Assembly: GCA_025024175.1 (NCBI GenBank)
Contig: QCXZ01000001.1
Span: 30,374,942 to 30,438,941 of the forward strand
DNA length: 64,000 nt
Direction: 5' to 3'
From: Rhyzopertha dominica
Lineage: Eukaryota > Arthropoda > Insecta > Coleoptera > Bostrichidae
Shown here piece by piece: positions 36,301 to 46,550 of this stretch. The notes under the pieces are model-generated. The model did no database searches, was not told the DNA's origin, and saw only the letters and a program-made list of their open reading frames with translations. Positions within the stretch are counted from its first letter, which is position 1. Every line of letters starts with the position of its first letter. The position numbers and the translations under genes were made by a program.

Positions 36301-37582
36301 TATTCTAGAAGAACAAGAACCAACATCCCAGTGATAAAAAAAACTATACGAACCAATGGTATGCACAGGAGTCTCGAATAAAATTAAAGAACAAAGAGAC
36401 AAGGCGAAACAGTACTATGACCGCAAATCACTAAATTTACAGCCTTTTGAAGTAGGACAAAAAGTGTATTTTAAGAAAAATACAGAATGCAACAAATGGA
36501 TTTCAGGCGAAATTGCGGAACAATACCACCCACGGTCGTATATAGTACAGGATAAAAACAGCACCATATACAGAAGTAGAATACATATCAAAGAAAGCGG
36601 GAAAGAAACGAATGAAGAAGAGCTGCAAAGAGGAGAAGAGAAAAAACAAAATAGTGAGTACTCTAATAATACAGAAAAACAAACCAGCAACTGTAAACGA
36701 GAGGAATCCCAACAAGACGAGAAAGAGGAAGCAACCACTTTAAGACCAAAAAGAAACCAACAACTACCACATAAATATAAAGATTACTTAATGGAAAAAG
36801 ATCTAAAACGAAAGGAGAGAGGATGTTATAGTAGTGACATCAGATACGACAATCAAGACAGCACGACTCTCATCAGGATGTCAGCAGTGCTTTTACAGTT
36901 CATGTACTAATTTAATAATTGAAATGAAGTTAGTGTTCATTGCAAAGCCCATGAGTTATTGTTGCACAGCATAACATAACAGAAGTAATACATAATATGG
37001 GTGCATGGTTGTACCAGTACATGAAGCAGCGTTATTAAAACATTTCATATGCATCACAATAAGCTAATGAACAAACTATTTATAATAAACTGCAACTTCC
37101 CATACCTGGAGTCATAACTTGTTGGGATGGACCACCTACACCTCGAACAGGTCCTTGTAACCCAACGGGCACACCACCCATGCCTGCTGGTATGCCACGT
37201 CCAGCGGCTCGTCCAATTCCGGGTCCAGGAGCTGCACCTGGTATTGGTACCCTTGGAAGTCCCTCCTCAGGTGGTGGAGGGCCCTCTACGGTCAACGACA
37301 CAATGCTCTCTCCTCGCAACAGTACAAAGCCCAAGACACGCTTTTCTTCACGTTCCACCTTGGAGTTTTTTGGTTTAATCTTCCTAAACTCTTCACAGTC
37401 ACCTAGTATCATGTTCATGTGTTTATCAAATGCCTTGAACGTGCCAATAAAGGTGCGAGAATCCTGCAGCGTAATTCTCACCCGGTAGTTGATGTGCTGG
37501 ATCATCTTGTTGTTTTTACCGATCGTCTGCAAAAGGGTGTAACTAGGTTTGTTTAAAAACTATTAATTACAGGACTTACCAT
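30158..37582 (-). CDS. SmB: Small nuclear ribonucleoprotein SmB (SNRPB/SmN)
   Basis: SmB is a core protein of the heptameric Sm ring on U1, U2, U4 and U5 snRNAs, needed for pre-mRNA splicing. Three coding exons fit in frame: 37580-37582 (ATG only), 37106-37526 and 30158-30375, giving 213 residues. Residues 1-90 hold Sm1 ([20 protein letters not shown]) and Sm2 ([19 protein letters not shown]). A Gly/Ala/Pro linker with GIGRAAGRG follows. The C-terminal tail carries repeated PPGM motifs (about residues 150-213) of the kind bound by WW and GYF domains. All splice sites are canonical: ATG|GTAAGT, TTTTGCAG|ACG, CCAG|GTATGG and TTTTAG|GTGG. The second intron is 6.73 kb and contains an antisense gypsy element. 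The length is close to fly SmB. Confidence 0.93.
30376..32413. other. SmB intron 2, proximal part
   Basis: AT-rich intron sequence with no recognised gene or repeat, flanking the gypsy insertion. Ambiguous bases occur at 32005 and 32253. The intron resumes at 36987-37105 after the element. Confidence 0.6.
32414..32418. repeat. Target-site duplication of gypsy element, left copy
   Basis: GAAGT here is repeated at 36982-36986 directly after the right LTR, showing that the element inserted as a unit into the SmB intron. Confidence 0.75.
32419..32566 (+). repeat. 5' LTR of the intronic gypsy element
   Basis: 148 bp, starting TGTTGTAGTAGTGAC and ending CATAACATAACA. It lacks a 10-bp AGCACGACTC segment present in the 3' LTR; otherwise the copies differ at only a few positions. 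Confidence 0.85.
32605..33725 (+). pseudogene. Gag and protease of the intronic gypsy element, broken
   Basis: Open pieces 32605-32940, 32970-33419 and 33507-33731 follow one another in two frames. The first part is a capsid-like protein preceded by a short coiled-coil-like stretch ([15 protein letters not shown]). A two-part Cys/His knuckle region follows (CRYCDYTH, then [14 protein letters not shown]), split by a TGA at 33417-33419 where relatives have a Cys. The protease active site is in [12 protein letters not shown] (near 33697-33729), followed directly by a TGA. One frameshift lies near 32940. Confidence 0.8.
33728..36910 (+). pseudogene. Pol of the intronic gypsy element (RT, RNase H, integrase), broken
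   Basis: The 481-codon frame 33728-35173 holds the reverse transcriptase with [29 protein letters not shown] and the catalytic MADDILVYG near 34541-34567, where the usual Tyr is Met. RNase H starts at [12 protein letters not shown] and resumes after a frameshift at 35170 ([10 protein letters not shown], then ADTLSRAPE). A 43-bp tandem duplication (about 35379-35464) causes another shift. Integrase (35454-36272) has a zinc-binding HHCC region, DIME and [13 protein letters not shown] as the first two acidic motifs, and [11 protein letters not shown] as the third. A C-terminal frame runs 36356-36910. Ambiguous bases occur at 34185, 35659 and 35669. Confidence 0.85.
36824..36981 (+). repeat. 3' LTR of the intronic gypsy element
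   Basis: 158 bp, starting TGTTATAGTAGTGAC and ending CATAACATAACA, preceded by the purine tract at 36811-36823 and followed by GAAGT. Confidence 0.85.
37106..37526 (-). CDS. SmB: SmB exon 2 (Sm fold)
   Basis: Holds the whole Sm fold and the start of the Gly/Pro linker. It begins [11 protein letters not shown] directly after a 53-nt intron (37527-37579), so the initiator Met comes from exon 1. It ends in the phase-1 donor CCAG|GTATGG. Confidence 0.92.
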
Positions 37583-38836
37583 TTTGCCGGCTTATTTTAG
37601 CGCCTGGCTTGGAAAAAAATAACGCAGGCGTTTAAACAACGCCGCTTAACCTCAAAAAATAAAGACTGTTCAAGACAAAGACAGATGAATACCGATGAAA
37701 AAGATAGCGATCGAAAACTTGCCAAATATAAGAATAACACAAGCGCACTCTAGTGAGAGCTGAACGATTAAGTCCCAACGTTGCCAGATTTAGGAATTAC
37801 GTTATTTTTATTTATAATCTGATATCTTGTCAAAGATTAGGAATTTACCTACGATCTCGTTCAAGACTGATTTACTTGTATTACATTATGATGTGGGGTA
37901 GACAATGCTGCAGCTTGGATAATATACCTAAGGTGACCAACCGTCCGGATTTAGCCCGGACAGGTTTGTATTTTTGTTTATGAGTCCGTACTTAATATGG
38001 TATCCGGATTTTCAAAATTTTGTTTGGATTTGTCCGGTTTTTTATAGTTTGAGCTAAAAATGTGCACATGGTATTTTACTTTTTCATTGTTGCCAGTGGT
38101 CTTTTCATGCAGTCAGGCGTAGCTNACTTCATAGTTGCNTGTGTCACATTAAAATATGTCAACCACAGACATCTCATATATTATGTAGACGGCTAAATGT
38201 TATGCCATGCGCAAGAAAATATTATAACGACCTGTAAGTCGCCATATTGCTCGTTCGTAGGGCAACGAGTCTGCGCGGTAACTCGCTGATGTGACAAAGA
38301 GAGTGGTGATTAGCCAAATGTGCGACAGGTCCTGTTGTTTGTTGTACCGTTGCCATGACGTTTCCATATTATAATCTTTACTGCGCATGCGTCCGGCCCT
38401 ACCTGCTCGAGGATCAATTATCACAAAATCTTATTACATTAAACTTCTAGGTCTAGGTATTTAGTCATGTGGTGTCAGTACGCAATTGTGTAGTCGGCAT
38501 AACCTAATGCCTGGCCATGTGGCCATCTCTCTTTATCCTATATTATAAATAAAACCATGAAGGCGTTCGGATTTTCTGGTTTGGGAAGTTGGTCACCTTA
38601 AATATACCCAACGAAGTAAAGGGAGAACTGTAAACTGTAACGCTTTCTGAGCATCAATCGGTAGGTTAGACTGAAGCCGGCAAGTGAAAGTGAGATGGAT
38701 GCTCGATGATGGGTTGGTGGATATAAGGGTGGATGTGCGTGATGCATGGGCATTGTGCAATACTGTTGTGCATTTGTTTAGAGTAGCCGCCGTGAAAACA
38801 GTAGAAAAGTGTAATTATTAACAGTTTTTTGAAATA
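37583..38836. other. SmB upstream region and intergenic spacer
   Basis: 37583-37760 is the likely SmB 5' UTR and promoter: the ATG is preceded on the minus strand by GCCGGCAAA, but no TATA box is evident. From 37760 on I recognise no gene. A Tyr-poor pattern of CCGGATTT and GTCCGG words near 37940-38040 looks like a small repeat but was not resolved. Ambiguous bases occur near 38125 and 38139. Confidence 0.4.
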
Positions 38837-39365
38837 ATGAAATACTGTTGTTCCGTGGTTTGCAATAGTGAGCCCCAACTAGGTTGATCTATAAAATTTC
38901 ATGGGCAGATGTTTACATAATTAAAAAAAAAGAGTACAACTGGAAACACGTCTATAAAATTTCAGGAGCACAGGTAAATTGTGGTCACACGTTTCAATAT
39001 TTGCTTTTTTTAGAATATTTCCTCGAAGTGCACAGTAGTACATTTTTGTCCAGACATGTAGGTAATGCTTGCGGAAATTAAGAGTATATATTTTATTTAA
39101 TTATGAGTTCCGTATTAAATAACTATTTGTAGCGGTATATAACTTATATATAAGTATATGTGCAAGTTAATAATAAATTAAAAAAGATTGTTTGGAATGC
39201 TGAAGACCCATCGCATAATTTTTACATACAAACAAATTGTGGATAATTCACACCGACAATTCACTCAGTAATATGCAGCCAACATTTTACTGAAAATGAT
39301 TACCTATCTAGACTTATAAAAAACAATCTTCTGAAAAATGTGGTTCCTTATTACAATCCCGGAAA
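38837..39365 (+). pseudogene. THAP-domain gene remnant
   Basis: An ATG frame at 38837 reads MKYCCSVVCNSEPQLG, the two-Cys start of a THAP domain, followed by a stop and SIKFHG. A second version of the SIKF word (TSIKFQEH, near 38950-38975) ends at a possible donor, CAG|GTAAAT. The C-terminal half appears at about 39280-39360: ICSQHFTENDY then LLKNVVPYYNP, the CxxH pair and the AVPT-like end. Both halves in order support a THAP gene or P-element-type transposase fossil. Stops make the present copy non-functional. Confidence 0.45.
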
Positions 39366-39375
39366 ATATTAAAAA

Positions 39376-39571
39376 GAATATTATGAAAGATAATAATTGC
39401 CTGAATTAATTCATAAATGAGGGTTTTAAATTGGGTTTGCAGGCATAAGACGAAATGAAATAGTATTGGCCTTGACCGAAATACTTTTCATTTCGTCTTA
39501 TGCCTGCAAACCCAATAAAACATTACGTATGCTCATGAATTAATTCAGGCAATTATTATCTTTCATAATAT
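39376..39571. repeat. Palindromic repeat, about 90-bp arms
   Basis: Left arm 39376-39467 and right arm 39477-39571 are inverted copies. They share GAATATTATGAAAGATAATA and its inverse at the outer ends and TTTGCAGGCATAAGACGAAA with its inverse near the centre. A few bases differ. The loop is about 10 bp. It follows directly after the THAP remnant and may be part of a foldback or MITE. Confidence 0.7.
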
Positions 39572-40465
39572 TATAATATATTTGGGTTGTAATTAGCTGC
39601 TGGTCGCCATAATCTGGCCACCGCAGCGAATTACGCTCTGAAGCTCAAAAATACTGAGTGACGAGCAATGGGGTATAAGACACTTTTCTAGAAAAATATG
39701 TTTTGTGAAGCTAAAGGTATGCTAATGCTAATTCCAAAATATTTCTTTCGTCTGTGGAGTTTTAATGCCCTAAAAAAATTATTGTAAATTGGCGGAAGAC
39801 AACGCCCCTTTTTAAACGCGGCCAGTACATACGTCATCATGATGTATGTATTGGTCGAACGTTTGACAACAGAGAAAGGCAATCAGCTGACGGACATGCC
39901 CGTAACCATCCGTAACCAATGACAAATGACAGCATGACAGTGAAAGACGAAAGTGCACGTGTTTGTGTTTGGTTATGTATAGTACTCGCAGATTTTGCTA
40001 TTTGTTATTTGATGTTGTGATCAATACGCGATAAGCTGCTCGAATCAGTCTTTATGCTTCCTGATGATATTTTGCCTACAAACTGAGAAATGGTATTAAT
40101 ACACCCAGTTTTCGACAACTCTAAAGTACCCATTAGTTTAGGTTATGTTTACATAAACATATGATCATGTAAATAAACTTGGCAAGGACATACAATTATG
40201 CCAAGTGTGCAACAGACTGAAACGATTGGCTGGAAAGAAGCGCGAATTCGGCAAGTCATTGAAACCAGGACGAACGGACCCTTCAGATTTGTAATTGTTA
40301 TAAACTATTCGTATGTATTTTTTTTAAATAACTGATGGTTGTATTAGGATAGTAGAGCAAAATAGAAACATTGTAAGTGATTGTCTTGTTCAGTTTCAAT
40401 AGTTGTCTTATACCCCATTCAGCTGCAAATGCGTCGGATGGCGTTCACACTAATGTATATTTTGC
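39572..40465. other. Intergenic spacer before the gypsy pieces
   Basis: No gene is recognised. Repeated TGACAAATGACAGC-like words lie near 39915-39950. Confidence 0.4.
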
Positions 40466-43400
40466 AGGTAGGCAAATGCGCACTTCCTTCGTGGCCATAC
40501 CAGCTTACCAGCGCACCCCGAAACAAAAACTCTTTTAGGAGTTGATTTTATCGCAAGTGCAAACATACTTATAGACATTGCGAGAATGGAGTGGAGGTTT
40601 GCGGACGAATTGCAATGGCGCAGTTTCAGTAAGCATCCCAGATCCAAACAAACTGCGTGTGTCAACGCGGTACAGGTGTTACGGGCTGATGAAGGCACTT
40701 CTGTGTCCAAAGATAACCGCAATAGATTAGAGCAGTTACTGACAGAGAACCAGGACGTCTTTCAACCGTGTAAGGATCCCACTCCATATGCTGAACACTA
40801 TAAATTTGCAACGTGATGAAATAGTGGCCGTACCGCCGCATTGGTTATCTCCAGCTAAGAAGGAAATTTTAAAAGGAAAATTGGAGCAGATGCTGGCAGA
40901 AGNGANTATTGAAGAATGTGAATCTGCATACGCTTCACCTGTTGTGTTGGTNCCTAAGAAAGATGCCGATTATAGGGTATGTGTAGATTATTGNAAACTC
41001 AATGTAATAACCGTTCCAGATAGTTATCCACTACCCCGCATAGAGGACCTGCTACATTCCACGTCGCAAACATCTTTTCTGTCAACGCTCTATTTACGTT
41101 CCGGTTACTGGCAAGTAGCAATGCGCGAATGCGATCGCGATAAAACCGCGTTCATTTCACCGCTCGGGGCATATCGCTTTCTACGAATGCCGTTTGGATT
41201 ACGTAATGNTGGTNCCACTTTTCAAAGGCTAATGGACAAATTTCGCGCCGGTCTACCTGATGTCGTGCTGCTCGCCTACTGGACGATCATATCGGACTTT
41301 CTCGANAAGCATATGTCGGACTTACACGCTGTGTTTCAGAGACTAAGACTTTTTCGTTTGTGCGCGAATCGGGACAAGTGTGTATTCGCTAGTAAACGCA
41401 TCAAATATCTGTCATCTGATCACACCCGAGGGCTTGAGCGCAGACTCTGATAAGACGGCCGCTATAATTGCTATGAAGGCACCCAAAAATATGAAGCACG
41501 TTAAAAGCTTCTTACAGGCGTGTTCATGGTTTCGGTGTTTTGTACCAAATTTCGCCGCAATATCTAAGCCGCTCAGTGATCTGACCAAGAAGGACGTGCA
41601 ATGGTCCTGGGGAATCAATCAACAGGAGGCTTTCGATACACTGAAGGAAGCTCTTACGGCAGCGCCTATTTTACGTCAAGCTGACCCCTCTTTGCCATTT
41701 ATATTGCGAACGGACGCCAGTGCCTACGCCTTGGGAGCATGTCTACTCCAGGGGGAGGGAGCCGACGAGAGGCCTGTTGAGCATGCCAGCCGATTATTAA
41801 CCTCCGCCGAATGCAACTACTCCACTACAGAAAGAGAAGCTCTTGCGGTAGTGTATGCCGTAAAAAAATTTCTTGTCTGCATCAAGGGAAGCCAGATACG
41901 GGTTGCAACTGACCATTAGCCGCTCCCGTGGTTGATGTCCCTGAAATCTCCATGTGGTCGTTTAGCCAGGTGGGCACTGAAACTTCAGGAGTTCGACCTG
42001 CAGATAGAATATACGCCTGGCCGATGTAACGTGGTGGCCGACACATTGTCGAGACCGCCCTGTGATGAACTCACCCAAGAACACTGTGATCTTTGTTTGG
42101 TTTCAGTGCTTTTACCGACCCAAGCCGCTAAGCAGTTACGGAAAGAGCAGCTGGAAGATCCAGAAGTGAAGAAAATCATCGACTCACTCGAGAGCGCGGG
42201 GGACGGCGTAGATTATAAGCGCTGGACAGACCGGGGTTTCATTACGAATCTCCGAGTCCTTTACCGTTATAACACCGACTTCGACGCAGAAGATCCACAG
42301 CTGGTGATTCCAAGAGGTAAGGTGAATGAGATTCTACGCGAATGCCATGACGACCCACTAGCTGGACACCACGGCGTCGACAAGACGATGCACTTCATTT
42401 CCCGCCGCTACTACTGGCCGACGATGAATCGTGACGTCATCGCCCATATCAAGCACTGCCTAGCGTGTTAGCGATACAAACCTGACAACAGAAAACCGGC
42501 AGGGCTCCAGCACCGTCTCAGCGCTTTGAGACTATATCTATTGACTTGTTCGGACCGCTTCCGAAAACCACCGATGGTCATCGATGGATATTCATTGTGG
42601 AAGACGTTGCTACAAAATGGGTAGAATTGTTCGCAATGCCGTCTTCTACCGCAGTCGCCTGTTCCAAGATACTAATAGACGAGATCGTTTTGCGATACGG
42701 TACTCCACGCCGTGTAATTTCCGACAATGGGGTGCAGTTTGTATCCGCTGTTATGCAGCAGGTGGCCCACTGCCTTGGCTTCCACCAAGTGCTGACTCCC
42801 ATGTATCATCACCCAGAAGCCAACCCGGTCAAAAGGAAGAACCGGGACGTGAAGGTTCGGCTAGCCATCCTTAGTCAGAGTAACCATAAAGGATGGGCAG
42901 CGGCATTGCCGTCAATCAGATTTGCCTTGAACACGGCTCGCTGTAGCTCAACTGGTTTTACGCCAGCCCAACTGTTTTGGACGAGAACTTCGAACGCCAG
43001 GTGAAGTACACCGAGATCTATGCGCAGTATTAGATAGTGAAAATGTCGCCAGCGAAATCACGCCTTACTTACGTGTTGTGGAAAGAACATACGACTGGCT
43101 CATGAACAACAGTTGCTTTCTCAAGATAAGTCCAAAAAGTACGCCGATAAACACCAACGGGCAGCCCTGGAATACAAGGAAGGTGACAAAGTGCTCGTTG
43201 ATACTCACGTCATTAGCAATGCTGCTCACGAGTTTACGAACAAACTGGCGCCGAGGCCTGATGGTCCCTATTTAGTTATCAAGAAGGTAACCCCAACTAC
43301 GTATCAGGTGGCTAATCCCAATGAACCTACCAAGAGCTTGGGAACGTACCACGCATCAGCTTTGCGGCCTGTTACACCCCTTCGGCGACGTGGTCGACCC

Positions 43401-43525
43401 AAGATCAACGATCAAGCCAGGAATTCCTCACGACTGGCTATGAAGCGAAAGTAAAACGCTTTTCTAGTTTTTCTTGTTTTAGTTGAATCCCGCCCGGGAC
43501 GGACGCAGGATACAAAGGGGGAGGC
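40466..43525 (+). pseudogene. 5'-truncated gypsy element, protease to integrase
   Basis: The left border cuts into the protease end (TLLGVDF-type segment at about 40530-40560). The order is then typical gypsy: reverse transcriptase (40788-41450), RNase H (41380-41919, [13 protein letters not shown] and TTEREALAVVYAVKKF), integrase zinc-binding region (HDDPLAGHHGVDKTMHFI...HIKHCLAC, to 42471), integrase core (42546-43004) and a basic C-terminal frame (43113-43454). The YxDD box near 41276-41300 is destroyed by an indel (AYWTIISD). The third catalytic acid of the integrase is changed: PEANPVKRKNRDVK has Lys where relatives have Glu. Frameshifts fall near 41410, 42480 and 43004. Ambiguous bases cluster at 40903-41306. 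No gag is present. Confidence 0.85.
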
Positions 43526-43739
43526 TGTAACACCTAGTACCCAATCATGTGATGTGTGTCCCATCTCAATAATACGGCAGTCAACCCTGCACGGGAGTAA
43601 CAGAGACTGTCAATCTGATAGCAAAATATTTTCAAATTAATTGGTTCTGCTGCTGTTTATGTAATGCCAGTTTATCAATTACATTAAAGTGCAATTCCGA
43701 CGGCGTTTTATTGCTCCTCCTCTGCCCCCTCGCGTTACA
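43526..43739 (+). repeat. LTR of the truncated gypsy element
   Basis: 214 bp, bounded by the inverted pair TGTAAC...GTTACA, preceded by the purine tract CAAAGGGGGAGGC (43513-43525). AATACGGC near 43570 and ATTAAAG near 43682 may be transcription signals. No second copy is found in the window. Confidence 0.7.
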
Positions 43740-43751
43740 TACGGGGTTAAA

Positions 43752-43925
43752 GTGGCGCCCAACGTGGGGCCTTCCGCAGAATTCATGAACTTGTAGTGTG
43801 TGCGTGAGGAAACTTGGAGGATTGCAGAGAACCGAACGACGAGTAAGCAAGATCGCCATTGATGCAACGCTGATTTTCACAAACGGGTCCAACGAGCATC
43901 CTTTGTAGCAGCATCAAGCGGCGCT
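43752..43925 (+). mobile_element. Primer-binding site and leader after the LTR
   Basis: TGGCGCCCAACGTGGGGC (43752-43769) is a primer-binding site. It stands downstream of the LTR, where only the 5' end of an element should have one, and is followed by about 150 bp of leader-like sequence before AT-rich DNA resumes. The same site follows the LTR of the small element at 48049. It indicates a second, truncated element sharing this LTR. Confidence 0.6.
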
Positions 43926-44326
43926 TACTACAGCACAGTATTTAATTTACATTTTAATTGAAATGATGCATGAGTTTGTTTTTTCTGTTTGTGTCCTTCA
44001 TTTGAATTTATAAACTGAAAAAATACTCTTCTATAATAAATGTGTTATTGGATGAAAGCTTTAATTGTATTATAACTTTTTATCATTCCCTATCTAGGCA
44101 AATGAGAATCTAAAGGAACATATATTACACCTAAGACAGAAATAAAATTACTATTATTATATTTTAATACTCTGTCAAATACTTTTTATTGTTACATTAT
44201 TTACATAAAGACCGCGAGTCCTAGAACCTACATCGCCTAGGGCGACCACCCGCAGGACACTACTGATTTCAAAGAAAATGTCCTTCCTAATATTATCATC
44301 TGATCAGGACATTCATGTGTCTGTAT
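43926..44326. other. AT-rich spacer
   Basis: No gene or repeat is recognised. Confidence 0.45.
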
Positions 44327-44884
44327 TGTTGGAACCAAAGCTTTGAGTATTTCACTTGTCCTCTTTTAGGTTGTCATAGATACACCTTATTTTATATAAA
44401 TTAATTGCATGTCATTAACATTTTAATATAAATAGTTTTCTTAATAAAGTTGATTATAAAATCATGTTGATGCGGGTTTCCTTGCTCCAATATTAAGTGT
44501 GTATGATCTATCAACATGGTAGCAGAGCGTGGTTCTTCGTGGTAAAATATTTTGTTGGAGTGAACTTTGGATTTCACAAAATATATCAACGGCATAAATA
44601 TGGAGCTTCATAGCATTGAAAAACTGCGAGGTGTGGAAAACTGGAGCATATGGAAATTCGCAGTGAGAAATGTGCTGCGTGGAAAAGGGGCTTATGAAGT
44701 TTGTATTGGTGTGCTTGAAAAACCAGTTTCTGCAGAAGAAAACGTAGAGCAAACAAAATATATGGAACAATTAAAAATGTGGGATAAGGCGGATCGAGCT
44801 GCTAGCCAAATCATTGTAAAATGTATAGAATCCAAGGTGTTGGCATTGCTGGTGACATGTGAGTCGGCACGGGATATGTTGTGA
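44327..44884 (+). mobile_element. Copia-type element, 5' LTR and start of gag
   Basis: The LTR (44327-44516, 190 bp) runs from TGTTGGAACC to TATCAACA, with a TATATAAA box near 44392 and AATAAAG near 44446. It is followed by TGGTAGCAGAGCGTGG (44517-44532), a copia-type primer-binding site (the TATCAGAGC kind). The gag frame starts at 44600 (MELHSIEKLRGVENW, then IWKFAVRNVL), the usual N-terminus of Copia Gag, and is cut off at 44884. Nothing further of pol follows, so the copy is 3'-truncated. Confidence 0.7.
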
Positions 44885-45883
44885 TGCGAAAATATTTTAT
44901 TTATAATTAAAAATCCAGATAACTATATAATTAAGCCGAAACAGTGTGCGAGTAGGCTATTCACGGCTACCTACTGAAAATAGTTCGGGGCAGACACCGT
45001 TAGCCCAGTGGAGACGGGTAGGGGTCAGGATAAATAGTATTATTGTTAAATGCCGGAGCGCCACTTGGTGTTATGGATAAACCAAGAAACTCCTAGCGAA
45101 TCAATATAATACAAAAAATTAACTACAACAACAGAAAAAAACACTACTATTCCAAAAGCCCATATAATTAAATTTAGAACGTAATGAACAAAAAAAACAA
45201 ATACTGAACACGGAACAAGTTTAAATATGTATATCACAATTCAAATTTTCTATTAACAAAATGAAATTAATAATTACCGAACGTGTACACGTGCAGTTTT
45301 CAACAATTATAACAATAACTCAGACTATATCTACCTCTTAAATCTAATACTTATGGTTAGGATCTGTTCTTTTGTAGTGATCTGTATCTTGTGTGTCCAG
45401 GACGCTGTCTTGGAACTTCCGGTAAGTGTTGATATGGTAAAGGTATGGGTGGGTTATCGGGATGTTCCACGAAACGGGCGGTGAAACCAACGGCAAACTT
45501 CACGTAAAAATTTAATTCTAATGGGGAAAACAAAAACCTTGAAATATGGTATAACACCATTGCACCATTGCAACAAAAAATTAATAAAGATCAATTACCT
45601 CTTTTATGGAGGGTTTAATGGCTTGAATGGGGTAAATCTATCTCCTGCCAATGCAAAACGAAGTTCCAGCTGCTACACTGTCAACCACTGGAAGCTTCTA
45701 TATTTCGTGTCAGGTGGATGCGCCCTTGTGCAATTTCCAAGGATTTGTTTTACGATTGTAGCCCTCCTGCACGATTTTTACTCCAAAATTTTGATTTTTG
45801 ACAAAACTCGAAAATAACTACCTAGATAAATTACTTTGATGAGTGTCGTGCACTGCATGCAAAATTCCGGTACACTCTCCTTC
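44885..45883. other. Spacer, probably remnants of LTR sequence
   Basis: No gene is recognised. 45360-45560 reads partly like LTR or untranslated retrotransposon sequence (on the minus strand a purine tract followed by TGTACCGG sits near 45880), but no partner LTR was found. Confidence 0.35.
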
Positions 45884-46550
45884 CTGGAGATTGTTTGCCT
45901 AGTTAACGGTTTTTAGATCTTTAGCGTTCCATACTCCTGCATATTTGCCGTTTTCGTCTTCGAGTTCATATGTCCATGGAGATACCTTGCTTCTAACAAA
46001 AAATGGACCGATGTATCGAGGTGCTAGTTTTTTAGAATAAAATTTAGAAGCATCAGAAAGAACAAAATTTCGTCGCCAAACAGGCTGGTTACAAACAATT
46101 CTTCCGCTCTCCTTCTAAGGTTGTAGGTTCTGTCGGACTTCTTTGTAGCTATATATAACCTATGTCGTATATCTTCAAACAACGCTATAAAACCTTCTCT
46201 TGTTGCTTTTGGCTTTTCCAAAGGACGATTGTTGTGGAAAATAGGGAGATTCACCAACAGACTCGTGTTTAGCTGTTCTTAACGCACAACCTATTCTGGC
46301 CAAGTTCTAGTCCCAAACTCTGTGATTGTCAGAGACATAACTAGTTAACATGGTTTTCAGTGTTCGGTTTACACGTTCTGTCGTGTTCGCCTGTGGGCGG
46401 TAATTAGCATTGTAGCGTACCTTAAGCTGATAATGGCTGGTTAAAGTCTTAAACTATTTAGAACGATATTGAGGTCCGTTGTCACACAGTAGAAAGCGAG
46501 TTACTCCATATGCTAAGAAAATATGCTCTCCCATTCTTCGACACACAACC

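Larger units (their letters stand above)
32419..36981 (+). mobile_element. Gypsy-type LTR retrotransposon in SmB intron 2
   Basis: A complete 4.56-kb element with two LTRs (148 and 158 bp), both TGTT...AACA, and 5-bp GAAGT target duplications. A primer-binding-like TGGTGTCAAGG follows the left LTR and a purine tract AAAGGAGAGAGGA precedes the right LTR. The order is gag, protease, reverse transcriptase, RNase H, integrase, which defines the Ty3/gypsy group. Frameshifts and stops show it can no longer move on its own. The two LTRs are almost identical apart from one 10-bp indel, so the insertion is fairly recent. It lies antisense to SmB. The start of the same primer-binding-like word (TGGTGTC) is found in the 50.1-52.5 kb element. 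Confidence 0.9.

Noticed and set aside
37127..37488. Plus-strand frames of 83 and 102 codons opposite SmB exon 2
   Set aside because: Shadows of the SmB coding strand, which has clear Sm motifs and splice sites.
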